From Streptomyces rhizosphaerihabitans (lineage in GTDB: Bacteria > Actinomycetota > Actinomycetes > Streptomycetales > Streptomycetaceae), in NCBI RefSeq assembly GCF_025399795.1, contig NZ_JAODTZ010000043.1, forward strand, positions 25,916-89,915: 64,000 bases of DNA. Direction: 5' to 3'. The notes under the pieces were generated by a model. The model was not told the origin of the DNA. It ran no database searches and saw only the letters and a program-made list of their open reading frames with translations. Below are positions 9,786 through 17,539 of the stretch, in pieces. The first letter of the stretch is position 1. Every line of letters begins with the position of its first letter. The position numbers were made by a program, and so were the translations under genes.

Positions 9786-9841
9786 GCGATCTCCCTGGAG
9801 ATATGGGGGTGTTCGGGAGTGCAGAGAGGTGCGCAACCAAG

Positions 9842-9856
9842 TTGGTATGGACCAAT
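9842..9856 (-). promoter_or_regulatory. dre-like operator (DasR type), promoter-proximal copy
   Basis: On the minus strand this reads ATTGGTCCATACCAA, close to the DasR consensus TGGTCTAGACCA and to the 12-bp repeats of Streptomyces chitinase promoters. It lies just downstream of a perfect -35 box, within the promoter spacer. Confidence 0.7.
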
Positions 9857-9861
9857 CCCGC

Positions 9862-9867
9862 TGTCAA
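9862..9867 (-). promoter_or_regulatory. -35 box of the chitinase promoter
   Basis: The minus strand reads TTGACA, a perfect -35 hexamer, placed between the two dre-like sites. No strong -10 is visible at the expected distance (the best is a weak CAACTT after 17 bases), as is common for chitinase promoters needing derepression. Confidence 0.5.
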
Positions 9868-9881
9868 GACGCTGAGCGGGA

Positions 9882-9896
9882 ATTGGTCCAGACCGG
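9882..9896 (-). promoter_or_regulatory. dre-like operator (DasR type), upstream copy
   Basis: Plus-strand ATTGGTCCAGACCGG matches 12 of 13 bases with the other copy read on the opposite strand (ATTGGTCCA-T/G-ACC). The two copies flank the -35 box about 40 bp apart. Confidence 0.7.
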
Positions 9897-9914
9897 TAAA
9901 TGCGTGGGGGTGGC

Positions 9915-11105
9915 CTAGGCGGGTGCGACGGCCGCCGTCGCGGCCGTGGTGGCCTGGGCGGATACGGCGGAGGCGGTCGCCTCGACCGGGGCGGACGACA
10001 ACACGGACGCGGACTCCGTGATCGGCGCCGGTACCGCCGACAGTGTCGGCACGGGCGCGTCGGTCCGCTGCGGCGACAGCGACACCGGACGCACCGGACG
10101 CAGCCCCGAGACCACCGTGTAGTCCTGTCCGAGGAACGGCGGGACCACCTCGCCCGTCTCCTCGCCCAGCGCCAACTGCACAGCCGCCCAAGGGGCGTTC
10201 ACCCCGCACTGGGAGAGCTGGTGCAGCCCGCCCGCCGGGCGGGTGTTCACGTCCATCAGGACCGGCTCGTCGCCGTACATGCGGAACTGGATGTTGGACA
10301 GGTAGTGCAGCCCGAACGCCTCGGCGAGCAGCCGGGCGGGCTCGATCCACGCGTCGTCGAGGGTGAACCCGCGGCGCCGCCCGTTCTTGGTGCGCCCGAT
10401 CGCCATGCGGACCCGGCCGTCCGGCCCGGTTAGGCAGTCCACCGACACCTCCGGCTGTCCGAGGTGCGGCATCACCAACCAGTCGACGGGCTCGTCCGCC
10501 GCGCGCAGCGCCTCCACGACCAGGTCCATCGGCACGTACGCGCTCGGGAACCCGTTGAGGTGCATCAGCGAGAAGGGGGTGCGGGTGATCACCCGGAAGC
10601 CCACCCCGCCGGCTCCGGCAGCGGGCTTGAAGCAGGCCCGCTGACCCGCGGCCTCCAGTGTCTCGACAGCCTCGACCAGCTCGTCCTCCGTGCGCACCCG
10701 CCACCACGGCGGCACCGGAATCCCCACGGCCTCGACGGCCTGGTACGCGGTGGCCTTGTCGTGGAAGACCGCGACCGCCTCCGCCGGCGGCGCCAGCAGC
10801 GCCGTACCGAGCGCCGCGAACTCGGCGCGCTGCGCCACGATCGCGTCCTGGTGCAGGACCGGCACGAACACGTCGATGGAACGGCGTGCGCACATGTCGA
10901 GGGCGTACTCGACATAGGCGCGCGGCGACAGGCCCTCGGGCTCCGGCTCGGCGGTGTCGGCGGCGGCCAGTACGGGAGAGTCGGCGTCGCCGTGGGTGGC
11001 ATGGATCTCGACCGCGCGGTGCTGCGGATTGCTTCGCAGCTGATCCATGAAGAACACGTTCTCCGCGTACGTGCGGTTGAGCCAGACGCGTACGCGAGAG
11101 CCCAT
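9915..11105 (-). CDS. ATP-grasp domain protein (carboxylate-amine ligase-like)
   Basis: ATP-grasp enzymes join a carboxylate to an amine or thiol through an acyl-phosphate. The 396-residue product has the expected order. An N-terminal pre-ATP region (W-L-N-R-T-Y at 7-12) comes first, then the ATP-binding core with F-K-P-A-A-G-A-G-G-V-G-F, and the metal site M-D-V-N-T-R-P-A-G-G-L-H. The last 60 or so residues are a low-complexity Ala/Ser/Thr/Val/Pro tail that is not part of the fold. ATG at 11105 is chosen because AAGGTGG sits 5 bases upstream. It is divergent from the phosphopantetheine genes. Its substrates cannot be read from sequence; resemblance to carbamoyl-phosphate-synthase-type domains is general only. 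Confidence 0.8.
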   Translation of the reverse strand: MGSRVRVWLNRTYAENVFFMDQLRSNPQHRAVEIHATHGDADSPVLAAADTAEPEPEGLSPRAYVEYALDMCARRSIDVFVPVLHQDAIVAQRAEFAALGTALLAPPAEAVAVFHDKATAYQAVEAVGIPVPPWWRVRTEDELVEAVETLEAAGQRACFKPAAGAGGVGFRVITRTPFSLMHLNGFPSAYVPMDLVVEALRAADEPVDWLVMPHLGQPEVSVDCLTGPDGRVRMAIGRTKNGRRRGFTLDDAWIEPARLLAEAFGLHYLSNIQFRMYGDEPVLMDVNTRPAGGLHQLSQCGVNAPWAAVQLALGEETGEVVPPFLGQDYTVVSGLRPVRPVSLSPQRTDAPVPTLSAVPAPITESASVLSSAPVEATASAVSAQATTAATAAVAPA

Positions 11106-11355
11106 GCAAGCCACCTTTCACGGTTCGCGGGCACGGCGAAGCAGGCCGGGCCCGGCCAGGGGTAGGGGAGGTACACCGAGCCGTCGCACGCCAAGGCAGA
11201 TTCGAGCGGTGGTGTTGGGGCGATCATAAGGGGCGCGGGACCCTGGTGCTGCTACGGGGATGTTACGGATTCACCGGCCTGCCCGCCCGGGCCTCCTTGT
11301 ACGGCGACGGGCGCGTGTGTTCTTGTGTTGGCATTCGCTTTCCAGGGGGTGGCGC

Positions 11356-12264
11356 GTGCGGCCGACAGACAGCGGTGGCGGGAACCTGCTGGCCATCAGC
11401 GACCTGCACATCGGCTACGCCGAGAACCGCGCCCTGGTCGAGAACATGCGCCCCGGGTCCGACGAGGACTGGCTTCTGGTGGCCGGTGACATCGGCGAGA
11501 TCGTCGACGACATCCGGTGGACCCTGGAGACGCTCGGCAACCGCTTCCGCAAGGTCGTCTGGGTACCCGGCAACCACGAGCTGTGGACCCACCCCAAGGA
11601 TCCCGTCCAGCTGCGCGGTGTGGCCCGCTACGAGCATCTGGTGGCCCTGTGCCGAGAGTTGGGCGTCACGACCCCCGAGGACCCCTACCCCGTCTGGAAC
11701 GGCCCGGGCGGCCCCGCTGTCGTCGCGCCGCTCTTCCTGCTCTACGACTACTCGCTCCTGCCGCAGGGCTGCGCCACCAAGGCCGAGGGGCTGGCGTACG
11801 CCCACGAGACCGGCATCGTCTGCACCGACGAGTACCTGCTCCACCCCGACCCCTACCCGAGCCGCGAGGCCTGGTGCCGGGCCCGGGTCGCCGAGACCGA
11901 GCGCAGACTCGCCGAACTCCCCGACGACCTGCTGGTCATCCCGGTGAACCACTACCCGCTGGACCGTCATCCGATGGACGTCCTGTGGCACCCCGAGTTC
12001 GCCATGTGGTGCGGCACGCTGGCGACCGCCGACTGGCACCGCAGGTTCCGCGTCGAGACCATGGTCTACGGGCATCTGCACATCCCGCGGACCACCTGGC
12101 ACGACGGTGTCCGCTTCGAAGAGGTGTCGGTGGGCTATCCGCGAGAATGGCGTACGCGCCCGGGTCCGCCGGGCACGCTGCGCCGCATTCTGCCGATGGA
12201 GGTCAACGCCGGTGATGGAGGAACTGCTTCCGGAGTCGGTCGTGGTCGTGGAGAGCCACGGTGA
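11356..12264 (+). CDS. Calcineurin-like metallophosphoesterase, PptH-like phosphopantetheinyl hydrolase
   Basis: Likely removes the 4'-phosphopantetheine arm from carrier proteins, reversing the enzyme encoded next to it. The 302-residue product carries the metallophosphoesterase blocks in order: D16-L-H18, A-G-D-I-G, G-N-H-E and near the C-terminus Y-G-H-L-H. The GTG at 11356 has AGGGGGTGG a few bases upstream; upstream frame is open but not gene-like. The functional call rests on context: in Mycobacterium tuberculosis the hydrolase PptH (Rv2795c) is encoded next to the transferase PptT (Rv2794c), and here the same two families overlap by about 50 bp. Enzyme family is certain; the hydrolase role is inferred from that synteny. 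Confidence 0.8.
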   Translation: MRPTDSGGGNLLAISDLHIGYAENRALVENMRPGSDEDWLLVAGDIGEIVDDIRWTLETLGNRFRKVVWVPGNHELWTHPKDPVQLRGVARYEHLVALCRELGVTTPEDPYPVWNGPGGPAVVAPLFLLYDYSLLPQGCATKAEGLAYAHETGIVCTDEYLLHPDPYPSREAWCRARVAETERRLAELPDDLLVIPVNHYPLDRHPMDVLWHPEFAMWCGTLATADWHRRFRVETMVYGHLHIPRTTWHDGVRFEEVSVGYPREWRTRPGPPGTLRRILPMEVNAGDGGTASGVGRGRGEPR

Positions 12265-12931
12265 CGACGAGGCCGAGGGTGCGACCCTGTACCCCGAGGA
12301 GCTGGCGGTTCTGACGCGCGCCGTGGGGAAGCGGCGCCGCGAGTTCACCACCGTGCGTGTCTGCGCCCGGCGTGCCATGGAGAAGCTGGGCGTGGCCCCG
12401 GGTCCCGTGCTGCCGGGCGAGCGCGGAGCCCCGCAGTGGCCGGAAGGGGTCATCGGCAGCATGACGCACTGCGAGGGCTACGGTGCCGCCGCACTCGCCC
12501 GCGCCACCGATCTGGCCTCGCTCGGCATCGACGCCGAACCTCACCTGGCGCTCCCCGAGGACGTTCTGGACGCCGTCGCCCTGCCCGGCGAGTCGGGCCG
12601 CCTGGACCGCCTCGGCGCCCGAGCGCCCGCGGTCCACTGGGACCGGCTGTTGTTCAGTGCGAAGGAGTCGGTCTACAAGGCGTGGTTCCCGCTCACCGGC
12701 AAATGGCTGGACTTCTCCGGGGCGGACATCGACATCTCCCTCGACGAGGCGTCCGCCACCGGCAGCCTCTCGGGCAGCCTCCGCGCCCAGCTCCTGGTCC
12801 CGGGGCCCGTGGTGGACGGCGCTTCCGTCCAGGCCTTCGACGGCCGGTGGACCGTCCAGGGCGGTCTGGTCGCGACGGCGGTCACGGTCCCGCGCGCACA
12901 CTCCGGTCCGGCGTCCGGGTCGGGCGGCTGA
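12212..12931 (+). CDS. 4'-phosphopantetheinyl transferase (EntD/PptT type)
   Basis: Transfers phosphopantetheine from CoA to a serine of acyl- or peptidyl-carrier proteins, activating fatty acid, polyketide and nonribosomal peptide synthases. Counting from the ATG at 12215, the Mg-binding motif G-I-D106-A-E108 and the downstream F-S-A-K-E151-S-V-Y-K-A-W motif are both intact. Length (about 239 residues) is right for the EntD/PptT group. GTG at 12212 is preferred because GGAGGT (12198-12203) is 8 bases away; the adjacent ATG is equally possible. The start lies inside the preceding metallophosphoesterase gene, so the pair is translationally coupled. As an Sfp-like enzyme it probably serves secondary metabolism. 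Confidence 0.92.
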   Translation: MMEELLPESVVVVESHGDDEAEGATLYPEELAVLTRAVGKRRREFTTVRVCARRAMEKLGVAPGPVLPGERGAPQWPEGVIGSMTHCEGYGAAALARATDLASLGIDAEPHLALPEDVLDAVALPGESGRLDRLGARAPAVHWDRLLFSAKESVYKAWFPLTGKWLDFSGADIDISLDEASATGSLSGSLRAQLLVPGPVVDGASVQAFDGRWTVQGGLVATAVTVPRAHSGPASGSGG

Positions 12932-12953
12932 ACTGTCCTACGGTTGCGGGTCG

Positions 12954-12984
12954 TTGACGGTCCATTCCGTCGGTTGCGTACGCT
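12954..12984 (+). promoter_or_regulatory. Promoter of a probably leaderless acetyltransferase mRNA
   Basis: TTGACG at 12954-12959 and TACGCT at 12979-12984 make a -35/-10 pair with a 19-base spacer. The expected start of transcription, about 7 bases after the -10, falls on the GTG at 12992, which has no ribosome site. Confidence 0.5.
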
Positions 12985-12991
12985 CGGCACC

Positions 12992-13822
12992 GTGACGGAC
13001 GACATCGCGGCAGACATCACGAACAGCAGGACGAACGACATCGACATGGTGCTGGCCGCGTACGACGCACAGATGCGTGGAGTGCTCCCGGCACTCCCGG
13101 CCGGGGTCAGAGGCGAACAGGACGGACCGCTCCTGCGTGTCGTCGGACACTTCTGCGGGTTCATCATCGCCCCGCGCGACCTCGGACCGAGCGGCGCCGA
13201 CCTGGACCGGCTGATCGTCCGGCAGCGCGACTACTTCGCCGGACGGGGTGAGGCGGTCGTGTGGAAGACCCGCAGCCATGACATGCCGACGGACCTCACC
13301 GACCGCCTCCGAGCCGCCGGCTTCGTTCCCGGAGACCCGGAGACCGTGCTGATCGGACGTGCGGCCGACACGGCGACGGAGCCGGTGGTACCGGCCGGCG
13401 TCGTGCTGCGTCGTGTGGCGGAGGATGCCGACATCCGCCGGATCGCGATGATGGAGGCCACCGTGTGGGGCATGGACTGGCGCCGGCTCCACGGCTTCCT
13501 GGGAGGGCAGGTCGCGGCGGCACCTGACGACATCGCCGTCCTGGTCGCCGAGGCCGACGGCGAGGTCGTCTCCGCCGCGTGGCTGGTCCTCAGCCCCGGA
13601 ACGGTCTTCGCCGGGCTCCGGGGCGGTACGACCGTGCCGGCCTGGCGAGGCCGCGGAATCTACCGGGCACTGATCGCGGCCCGAGCCCGACTCGCCGTGG
13701 CGCGGGGAGTCGAGTACCTGCACGTCGACGCGTCCGAGGACAGCGCCCCGACCCTCGAACGCCTGGGCTTCCGGGCCGCGACCACCGCGACGCCGTACGT
13801 CTGGACGCCGGGCGGCGCCTGA
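12992..13822 (+). CDS. GNAT family N-acetyltransferase
   Basis: Predicted to transfer an acetyl group from acetyl-CoA to an amine. The 276-residue product is longer than a single GNAT domain. The recognisable fold is in the C-terminal half, where V-P-A-W-R-G-R-G-I-Y-R-A-L is the acetyl-CoA-binding R/Q-x-x-G-x-G/A motif, followed by H-V-D-A-S-E-D-S-A-P-T-L-E-R-L-G-F, a typical GNAT end. The N-terminal half may be a degenerate second GNAT domain. The GTG at 12992 is chosen from the leaderless promoter arrangement just upstream; the frame continues upstream without a better start. Acceptor substrate unknown. Confidence 0.85.
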   Translation: MTDDIAADITNSRTNDIDMVLAAYDAQMRGVLPALPAGVRGEQDGPLLRVVGHFCGFIIAPRDLGPSGADLDRLIVRQRDYFAGRGEAVVWKTRSHDMPTDLTDRLRAAGFVPGDPETVLIGRAADTATEPVVPAGVVLRRVAEDADIRRIAMMEATVWGMDWRRLHGFLGGQVAAAPDDIAVLVAEADGEVVSAAWLVLSPGTVFAGLRGGTTVPAWRGRGIYRALIAARARLAVARGVEYLHVDASEDSAPTLERLGFRAATTATPYVWTPGGA

Positions 13823-13826
13823 CGGG

Positions 13827-13955
13827 GTCCGCTCCATTCGGCGGAGACCACAGGCCTACTTCCTGATCTGGACCTGCCTCGGCGCCGGCTGGGCCCTCTT
13901 CTGCCGGCTGGGCAGCCTCTGGGATCGCCGCCACGGGGTCTGGTACAGGGAATGA
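13827..13955 (+). other. Possible remnant or tiny membrane ORF without a clear start
   Basis: One frame ending at TGA 13953-13955 reads Y-F-L-I-W-T-C-L-G-A-G-W-A-L-F-C-R-L-G then S-L-W-D-R-R-H-G-V-W-Y-R-E. This is a plausible single membrane span followed by a charged tail. No ATG/GTG/TTG start or ribosome site precedes it in frame. It may be the decayed 3' end of a membrane protein gene or chance. Confidence 0.25.
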
Positions 13956-14069
13956 GCGAGTCTGCGACGCCATGACCTGGGTCCCGCCGCCCCTGAGTGG
14001 CGTCACGCGCCCCGGAGCCCGCGTCCGACGGCCGGGACGGGCCCGGATGCCCGGGACACCGGCCCGGAC

Positions 14070-14088
14070 GGCCCCGGCATCCGGGGCC
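14070..14088. terminator. Perfect GC hairpin in the 13.96-14.18 kb intergenic region
   Basis: GGCCCCGG at 14070-14077 pairs with CCGGGGCC at 14081-14088 around a 3-base loop. It lies between convergent genes and is the only clear structure in this gap. Confidence 0.5.
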
Positions 14089-14179
14089 GGCGGCAGCCTC
14101 GGTGACGTCGCCGTGTCTCGCGCGTCACCCGCTCCGGCGAACGGGTCGTAGACGCGACTCGGTCCACCGGCCTCCGGTC

Positions 14180-14416
14180 TCACGTCCAGTCCGGTTCCGG
14201 GTACCAGAAGTGCAGGAGGTCGAAGAACGCCTCCTCGTTGCCCGCGAGGCCCGCCGCCTTCAGGGCCCGCTCCGCCTCGGCGAGTACGGCGGGCGGGACC
14301 ATGGGTGGTCGGCCTCCGTCCGGCGGGCCGTCGAAAGCTGCTCGCACCGTCTGCAGGAGGCGGAGGTAGGCCTGCACGGCGGCGCGCTCGTGTTCGGTCA
14401 GTACGGCGGTCGGCAT
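14180..14416 (-). CDS. Small conserved-looking hypothetical protein (78 aa)
   Basis: I do not recognise a named family. The product has a helical N-terminus (L-T-E-H-E-R-A-A-V-Q-A-Y-L-R-L-L), a Gly/Pro-rich middle, and a distinctive aromatic end, F-F-D-L-L-H-F-W-Y-P-E-P-D-W. The ATG at 14416 has GGGAGAG seven bases upstream, and codon composition matches genuine genes. It has no signal peptide or membrane span, so it should be cytoplasmic. It reads away from the alpha/beta hydrolase on the other strand. Confidence 0.65.
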   Translation of the reverse strand: MPTAVLTEHERAAVQAYLRLLQTVRAAFDGPPDGGRPPMVPPAVLAEAERALKAAGLAGNEEAFFDLLHFWYPEPDWT

Positions 14417-14503
14417 CGGACGGCTCTCCCGGGTCGGCTTGTCGTGACACTGGTCCTGACCCCAGCTTGCCGTCCGCCACTGACAATCCGGTTTCGGTCC
14501 GCG

Positions 14504-14535
14504 GAGGTTCGCCCGCTTAGCGGAGGCGAAACCTC
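14504..14535. repeat. Bulged inverted repeat between divergent genes
   Basis: GAGGTTCGCC (14504-14513) can pair with GGCGAAACCTC (14525-14535) with one bulged base. It lies between the small hypothetical gene and the hydrolase gene, where an operator would be expected. Confidence 0.3.
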
Positions 14536-14669
14536 ACGGAAATCCCTTGTGGAACAGGGGCCCTACGCTGGAGACGAGAGCCGGGGCCGCCTGCCGGACG
14601 GCCCCGAAGCCGCCATTCCGGCGGCTCGCGAGCCGCCTTCGCGGCGGCCTGGGAACGGGAGGTCAGCCC

Positions 14670-15713
14670 GTGGTCGACGTACAGCCTCGGCAGCCGCGGC
14701 GCACACCGCGGCTGCGTTCGGTCGGTGACGGAGAACTGCGCCTGCACCACCGCGTCGTGCACGGCTATCGACGCGCCTACCGGATGGCCGGCGAGGGCCC
14801 GGCGCTCGTACTGATCCATGGCATAGGCGACTCCTCCGCGACATGGGCGGAGTTGATCCCCGACCTCGCCCGTACCCACACCGTGATCGCGCCCGACCTG
14901 CTCGGCCACGGCGCGTCCGACAAACCGCGTGCCGATTACTCGGTGGCCGCCTACGCCAACGGCGTGCGCGATCTGCTGGCCACGCTCGACATCGAGTCCG
15001 CGACGCTGGTCGGGCACTCGCTGGGCGGGGGAGTGGCGATGCAGTTCGCCTACCAGTTCCCCGAGCGCACCGAGCGGTTGATCCTGGTCAGCGCGGGCGG
15101 GGTCGGGGGTGAGGTCAACCCCTTCCTGCGCGCCGTGTCGCTGCCGGGCGCCCATCTGATGCTCTCCACGCTGCGACTGCCCGGCATGCGCTTTCAAGTG
15201 GGTCTCTTCTTACGCCTGATGCGCCTGCTCGACACCGATCTGGCCCAGGACGCGCCGGAGTTGGTGAACCTGGTGGACGCGCTGCCCGACGCGACCTCCC
15301 GCAGTGCGTTCATCCGGACTCTGCGGGCGGTGGTCGACTGGCGTGGCCAGGCGGTCACGATGCTCGACCGCTGCTATCTCACCGAGGGCATGCCCACCAT
15401 GCTGCTCTGGGGAGACCGGGACAGCGTGGTGCCGGTGCGGCACGCCCATGGGGCGCACGAGGCCATGCCGGGCAGCCGTCTGGAGATCTTCGAGGGGGCC
15501 GGTCACTTCCCCTTCCACAGCGATCCGGCGCGCTTCCTCGCCCTGGTCGAGGAGTTCACGACCACCACCAGTCCGGCCGACTGGAGCCGTGAGACCTGGC
15601 GGGAGCTGCTGCGCGCCGGGCGCCCCGGTACGGCGGTGGGGCAACCGGACACCGCCCGGAACCGTGCGGTGGAGAGGGACCTGCGGGAGGCGAGCGAACG
15701 CAGCGCGACCTGA
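14670..15713 (+). CDS. Alpha/beta hydrolase with a TTA codon
   Basis: A 347-residue alpha/beta-fold hydrolase. H-G-I-G-D-S-S is the oxyanion-hole block, G-H-S117-L-G-G-G holds the nucleophile, W-G-D-R-D-S-V-V-P the acid region, and G-A-G-H-F-P-F-H the catalytic histidine, so it should be active as an esterase, lipase or C-C hydrolase. The GTG at 14670 follows GGGAGGTC and is preferred over upstream in-frame starts. Leu181 is encoded by TTA (15210-15212), the codon read only by the bldA tRNA in Streptomyces, which suggests expression is tied to development. It ends 23 bases from a convergent gene with no clear terminator. Substrate unknown. Confidence 0.88.
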   Translation: MVDVQPRQPRRTPRLRSVGDGELRLHHRVVHGYRRAYRMAGEGPALVLIHGIGDSSATWAELIPDLARTHTVIAPDLLGHGASDKPRADYSVAAYANGVRDLLATLDIESATLVGHSLGGGVAMQFAYQFPERTERLILVSAGGVGGEVNPFLRAVSLPGAHLMLSTLRLPGMRFQVGLFLRLMRLLDTDLAQDAPELVNLVDALPDATSRSAFIRTLRAVVDWRGQAVTMLDRCYLTEGMPTMLLWGDRDSVVPVRHAHGAHEAMPGSRLEIFEGAGHFPFHSDPARFLALVEEFTTTTSPADWSRETWRELLRAGRPGTAVGQPDTARNRAVERDLREASERSAT

Positions 15714-15736
15714 GGGGCACGCGGCGCCCGTCATGG

Positions 15737-16963
15737 CTAACCCGCCGGCTCGCGGGCCTCGCTCTGCGATCTGGTCGTCACCCGCCCTCGGGCGGCCGCG
15801 ACGACGGCTGACCGGCGCAGGGCGATGGACATGCGCACGAGGTCGCGCGGGCCGTCGGCGTGCGCGAACGGGGATCCGGTCGCGGGCGGCGCGGACGCCG
15901 CCTCCGCCGAGCTGATGACGCGGCCCTCCGGGTCGGCGGCCCTGGCCCGCACCGCGACCGTCACCATCGCGGCGTCCGCCTCGGCATGTGCCTCGGTGGC
16001 GGAGGAGCCCGCCGCGACCGCGGCGCCGTACGCCCGCAAGCGGACCTCGGAGTCGAAGTAGGGGTAGAGGCTCAGCATGCCGTCGTGGATGTCGGACTCC
16101 CGCTGGGTGACCTGGAGTTCCGCGGGCGACCACCACGAGATCCGTACCGCTCGGTCCTCCGGTACGGAGACCGGCTTCAGTTCGCGCCACAACGGCCCGA
16201 GTCTGCGGTAGGTCGACCAGGTGTTCCAGCTGTCCCCGATGCGCCTCCAGGCCAGCGGAAGACAGAAACCGACGGCGGTGATCTGAGCCCCGGCCGAGGC
16301 GAGCATGGGTGCCACATCGGTGCTCAGACCGTCGAGGTTCGTGCCGTTCCAACGGGCCACCACGGCGGTGAACTTGGCGGCGGAGTAGGGGATGTTGCAC
16401 AGGGAGCCGAAGGCGATGACGACCAGTCCGGCCCGCAGCCGGCCGCGCACCTGGATCGCCCAGCGCCAGCACATGACGTTCATCGCGACACCGGCGACGG
16501 TGAGCGACGCGAGGTAGAGCACGATCATCTCGCGGATGAAGGGGGTGTTGGCGTAGTAGGTGTCGAGGTCCCGCAGCCGTTCGACGGGGGCGTCCCCGAG
16601 GGCGAACAGGGCGATCAGCGCCACCCCGACCACGGTGTACCCGAGGATCCAGCGGCGTGACAGCCGTCGGGTCGCCTCGGGCGGTCCGCCGCGCCAGTTG
16701 ATGATCAGGACCAGACAGGAAGCGCTGTAGGCACTCAACAGGCAGTAGACCAGGGGGGCCGAGACATTGGGTATCCGGGTGATGTCGTTGACCGCGGCGA
16801 TGGTCGGCGGGGCCGCGAAGAGGAACACCAGGCCCGCGAGGGCGAGCAGTACGCCCACGGAGCGCAGCAGCGGGTCGCGCCAGCCGCGCAGCAGCGCGGG
16901 CCCTTTGAAGGCGATCGCGGCGCCCATGGCGACGGCCGGGGTGTAGTAACTGGATCCGTCCAT
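15737..16963 (-). CDS. MAB_1171c-type polytopic membrane protein (putative transporter)
   Basis: A 408-residue protein. The N-terminal 240 residues contain about seven hydrophobic spans. The C-terminal half is soluble, with W-R-R-I-G-D-S-W-N-T-W-S-T-Y-R-R-L-G-P-L-W as its opening, a pattern I associate with the actinobacterial MAB_1171c family (putative transporter, DUF6545-like tail). Function is not established. ATG at 16963 lies 14 bases after the stop of the metallopeptidase gene, with which it forms an operon headed by an XRE regulator. This three-gene order recurs in Streptomyces and suggests a sensing or secretion role rather than plain transport; that is inference. Confidence 0.75.
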   Translation of the reverse strand: MDGSSYYTPAVAMGAAIAFKGPALLRGWRDPLLRSVGVLLALAGLVFLFAAPPTIAAVNDITRIPNVSAPLVYCLLSAYSASCLVLIINWRGGPPEATRRLSRRWILGYTVVGVALIALFALGDAPVERLRDLDTYYANTPFIREMIVLYLASLTVAGVAMNVMCWRWAIQVRGRLRAGLVVIAFGSLCNIPYSAAKFTAVVARWNGTNLDGLSTDVAPMLASAGAQITAVGFCLPLAWRRIGDSWNTWSTYRRLGPLWRELKPVSVPEDRAVRISWWSPAELQVTQRESDIHDGMLSLYPYFDSEVRLRAYGAAVAAGSSATEAHAEADAAMVTVAVRARAADPEGRVISSAEAASAPPATGSPFAHADGPRDLVRMSIALRRSAVVAAARGRVTTRSQSEAREPAG

Positions 16964-16976
16964 GGCGCCAGGGCCT

Positions 16977-17525
16977 TCAGCCCCGCGGCCCGCGACAGCC
17001 CAGGGACGCTTCGATGCGGCCGGCCAGACCGTGCCGCTGCACCGGGCCACGCAGCGAGGAACCGGCCAGCCAGGTACGGCACTTGCTGGCGAGCAGGAGA
17101 CCGAAGCTCTCGGCCTCCTGCTCGTCGGCGAGGTCGAAGCGGGTCCGCGCGGCCACTTTCAGGACGGTGGCCTGAAGGTCCGCGCGGTCGCTGAGTAAGC
17201 GTGCCGCGACGGCCGCGCCGTCGACGTGATGGCTGCAGTGCCCGGCCTTCATGTGCCACAGCTCGTGGCCGAGGATGACCAACTGGTGGTCGGGCGCGGT
17301 GCGTTCCTCGATGACGACGAGGTCCTGCTCGGCCATGTCGAGCCACAGGCCGCTGGCGGTGCCGGGCGGGAAGGCGGCCGTACGGAACTGGACGGGACGG
17401 CCGCGGCGTCTGCTCATCGCGCAGCACAGCGCCGCGTAGAGGTCGGTGGGTGCCGCCGGCGCGGGGAGTGAGAGCTCCGAGACCAGCTCGCCGCACAGGC
17501 GGCGCATTTCCCTTCCGATGCCCAC
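16977..17525 (-). CDS. HExxH metallopeptidase-like protein (IrrE/ImmA or TA-toxin-component type)
   Basis: About 182 residues. H87-E-L-W-H91 is a zinc-binding HExxH motif followed by M-K-A-G-H, and the acidic D-L-A-D-E-Q-E-A-E further on could supply the third ligand. This resembles ImmA/IrrE-like peptidases, which often cleave or release a partner XRE repressor; homologues are commonly labelled toxin-antitoxin toxin component without proof. Leu110 is TTA (17196-17198 on the complementary strand), implying bldA dependence. Start is uncertain: GTG 17525 has GGGGGAG upstream, while GTG 17543 overlaps the XRE stop codon (GTGA). It sits between the XRE and membrane protein genes and is probably functionally linked to both. 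Confidence 0.75.
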   Translation of the reverse strand: MGIGREMRRLCGELVSELSLPAPAAPTDLYAALCCAMSRRRGRPVQFRTAAFPPGTASGLWLDMAEQDLVVIEERTAPDHQLVILGHELWHMKAGHCSHHVDGAAVAARLLSDRADLQATVLKVAARTRFDLADEQEAESFGLLLASKCRTWLAGSSLRGPVQRHGLAGRIEASLGCRGPRG

Positions 17526-17539
17526 TGATCTCCCCCGGC

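Noticed and set aside
14547..14669. N-terminal extension of the alpha/beta hydrolase
   Set aside because: The extension is Arg/Pro-rich and lacks a ribosome site, while GTG 14670 has GGGAGGTC and begins normal sequence.
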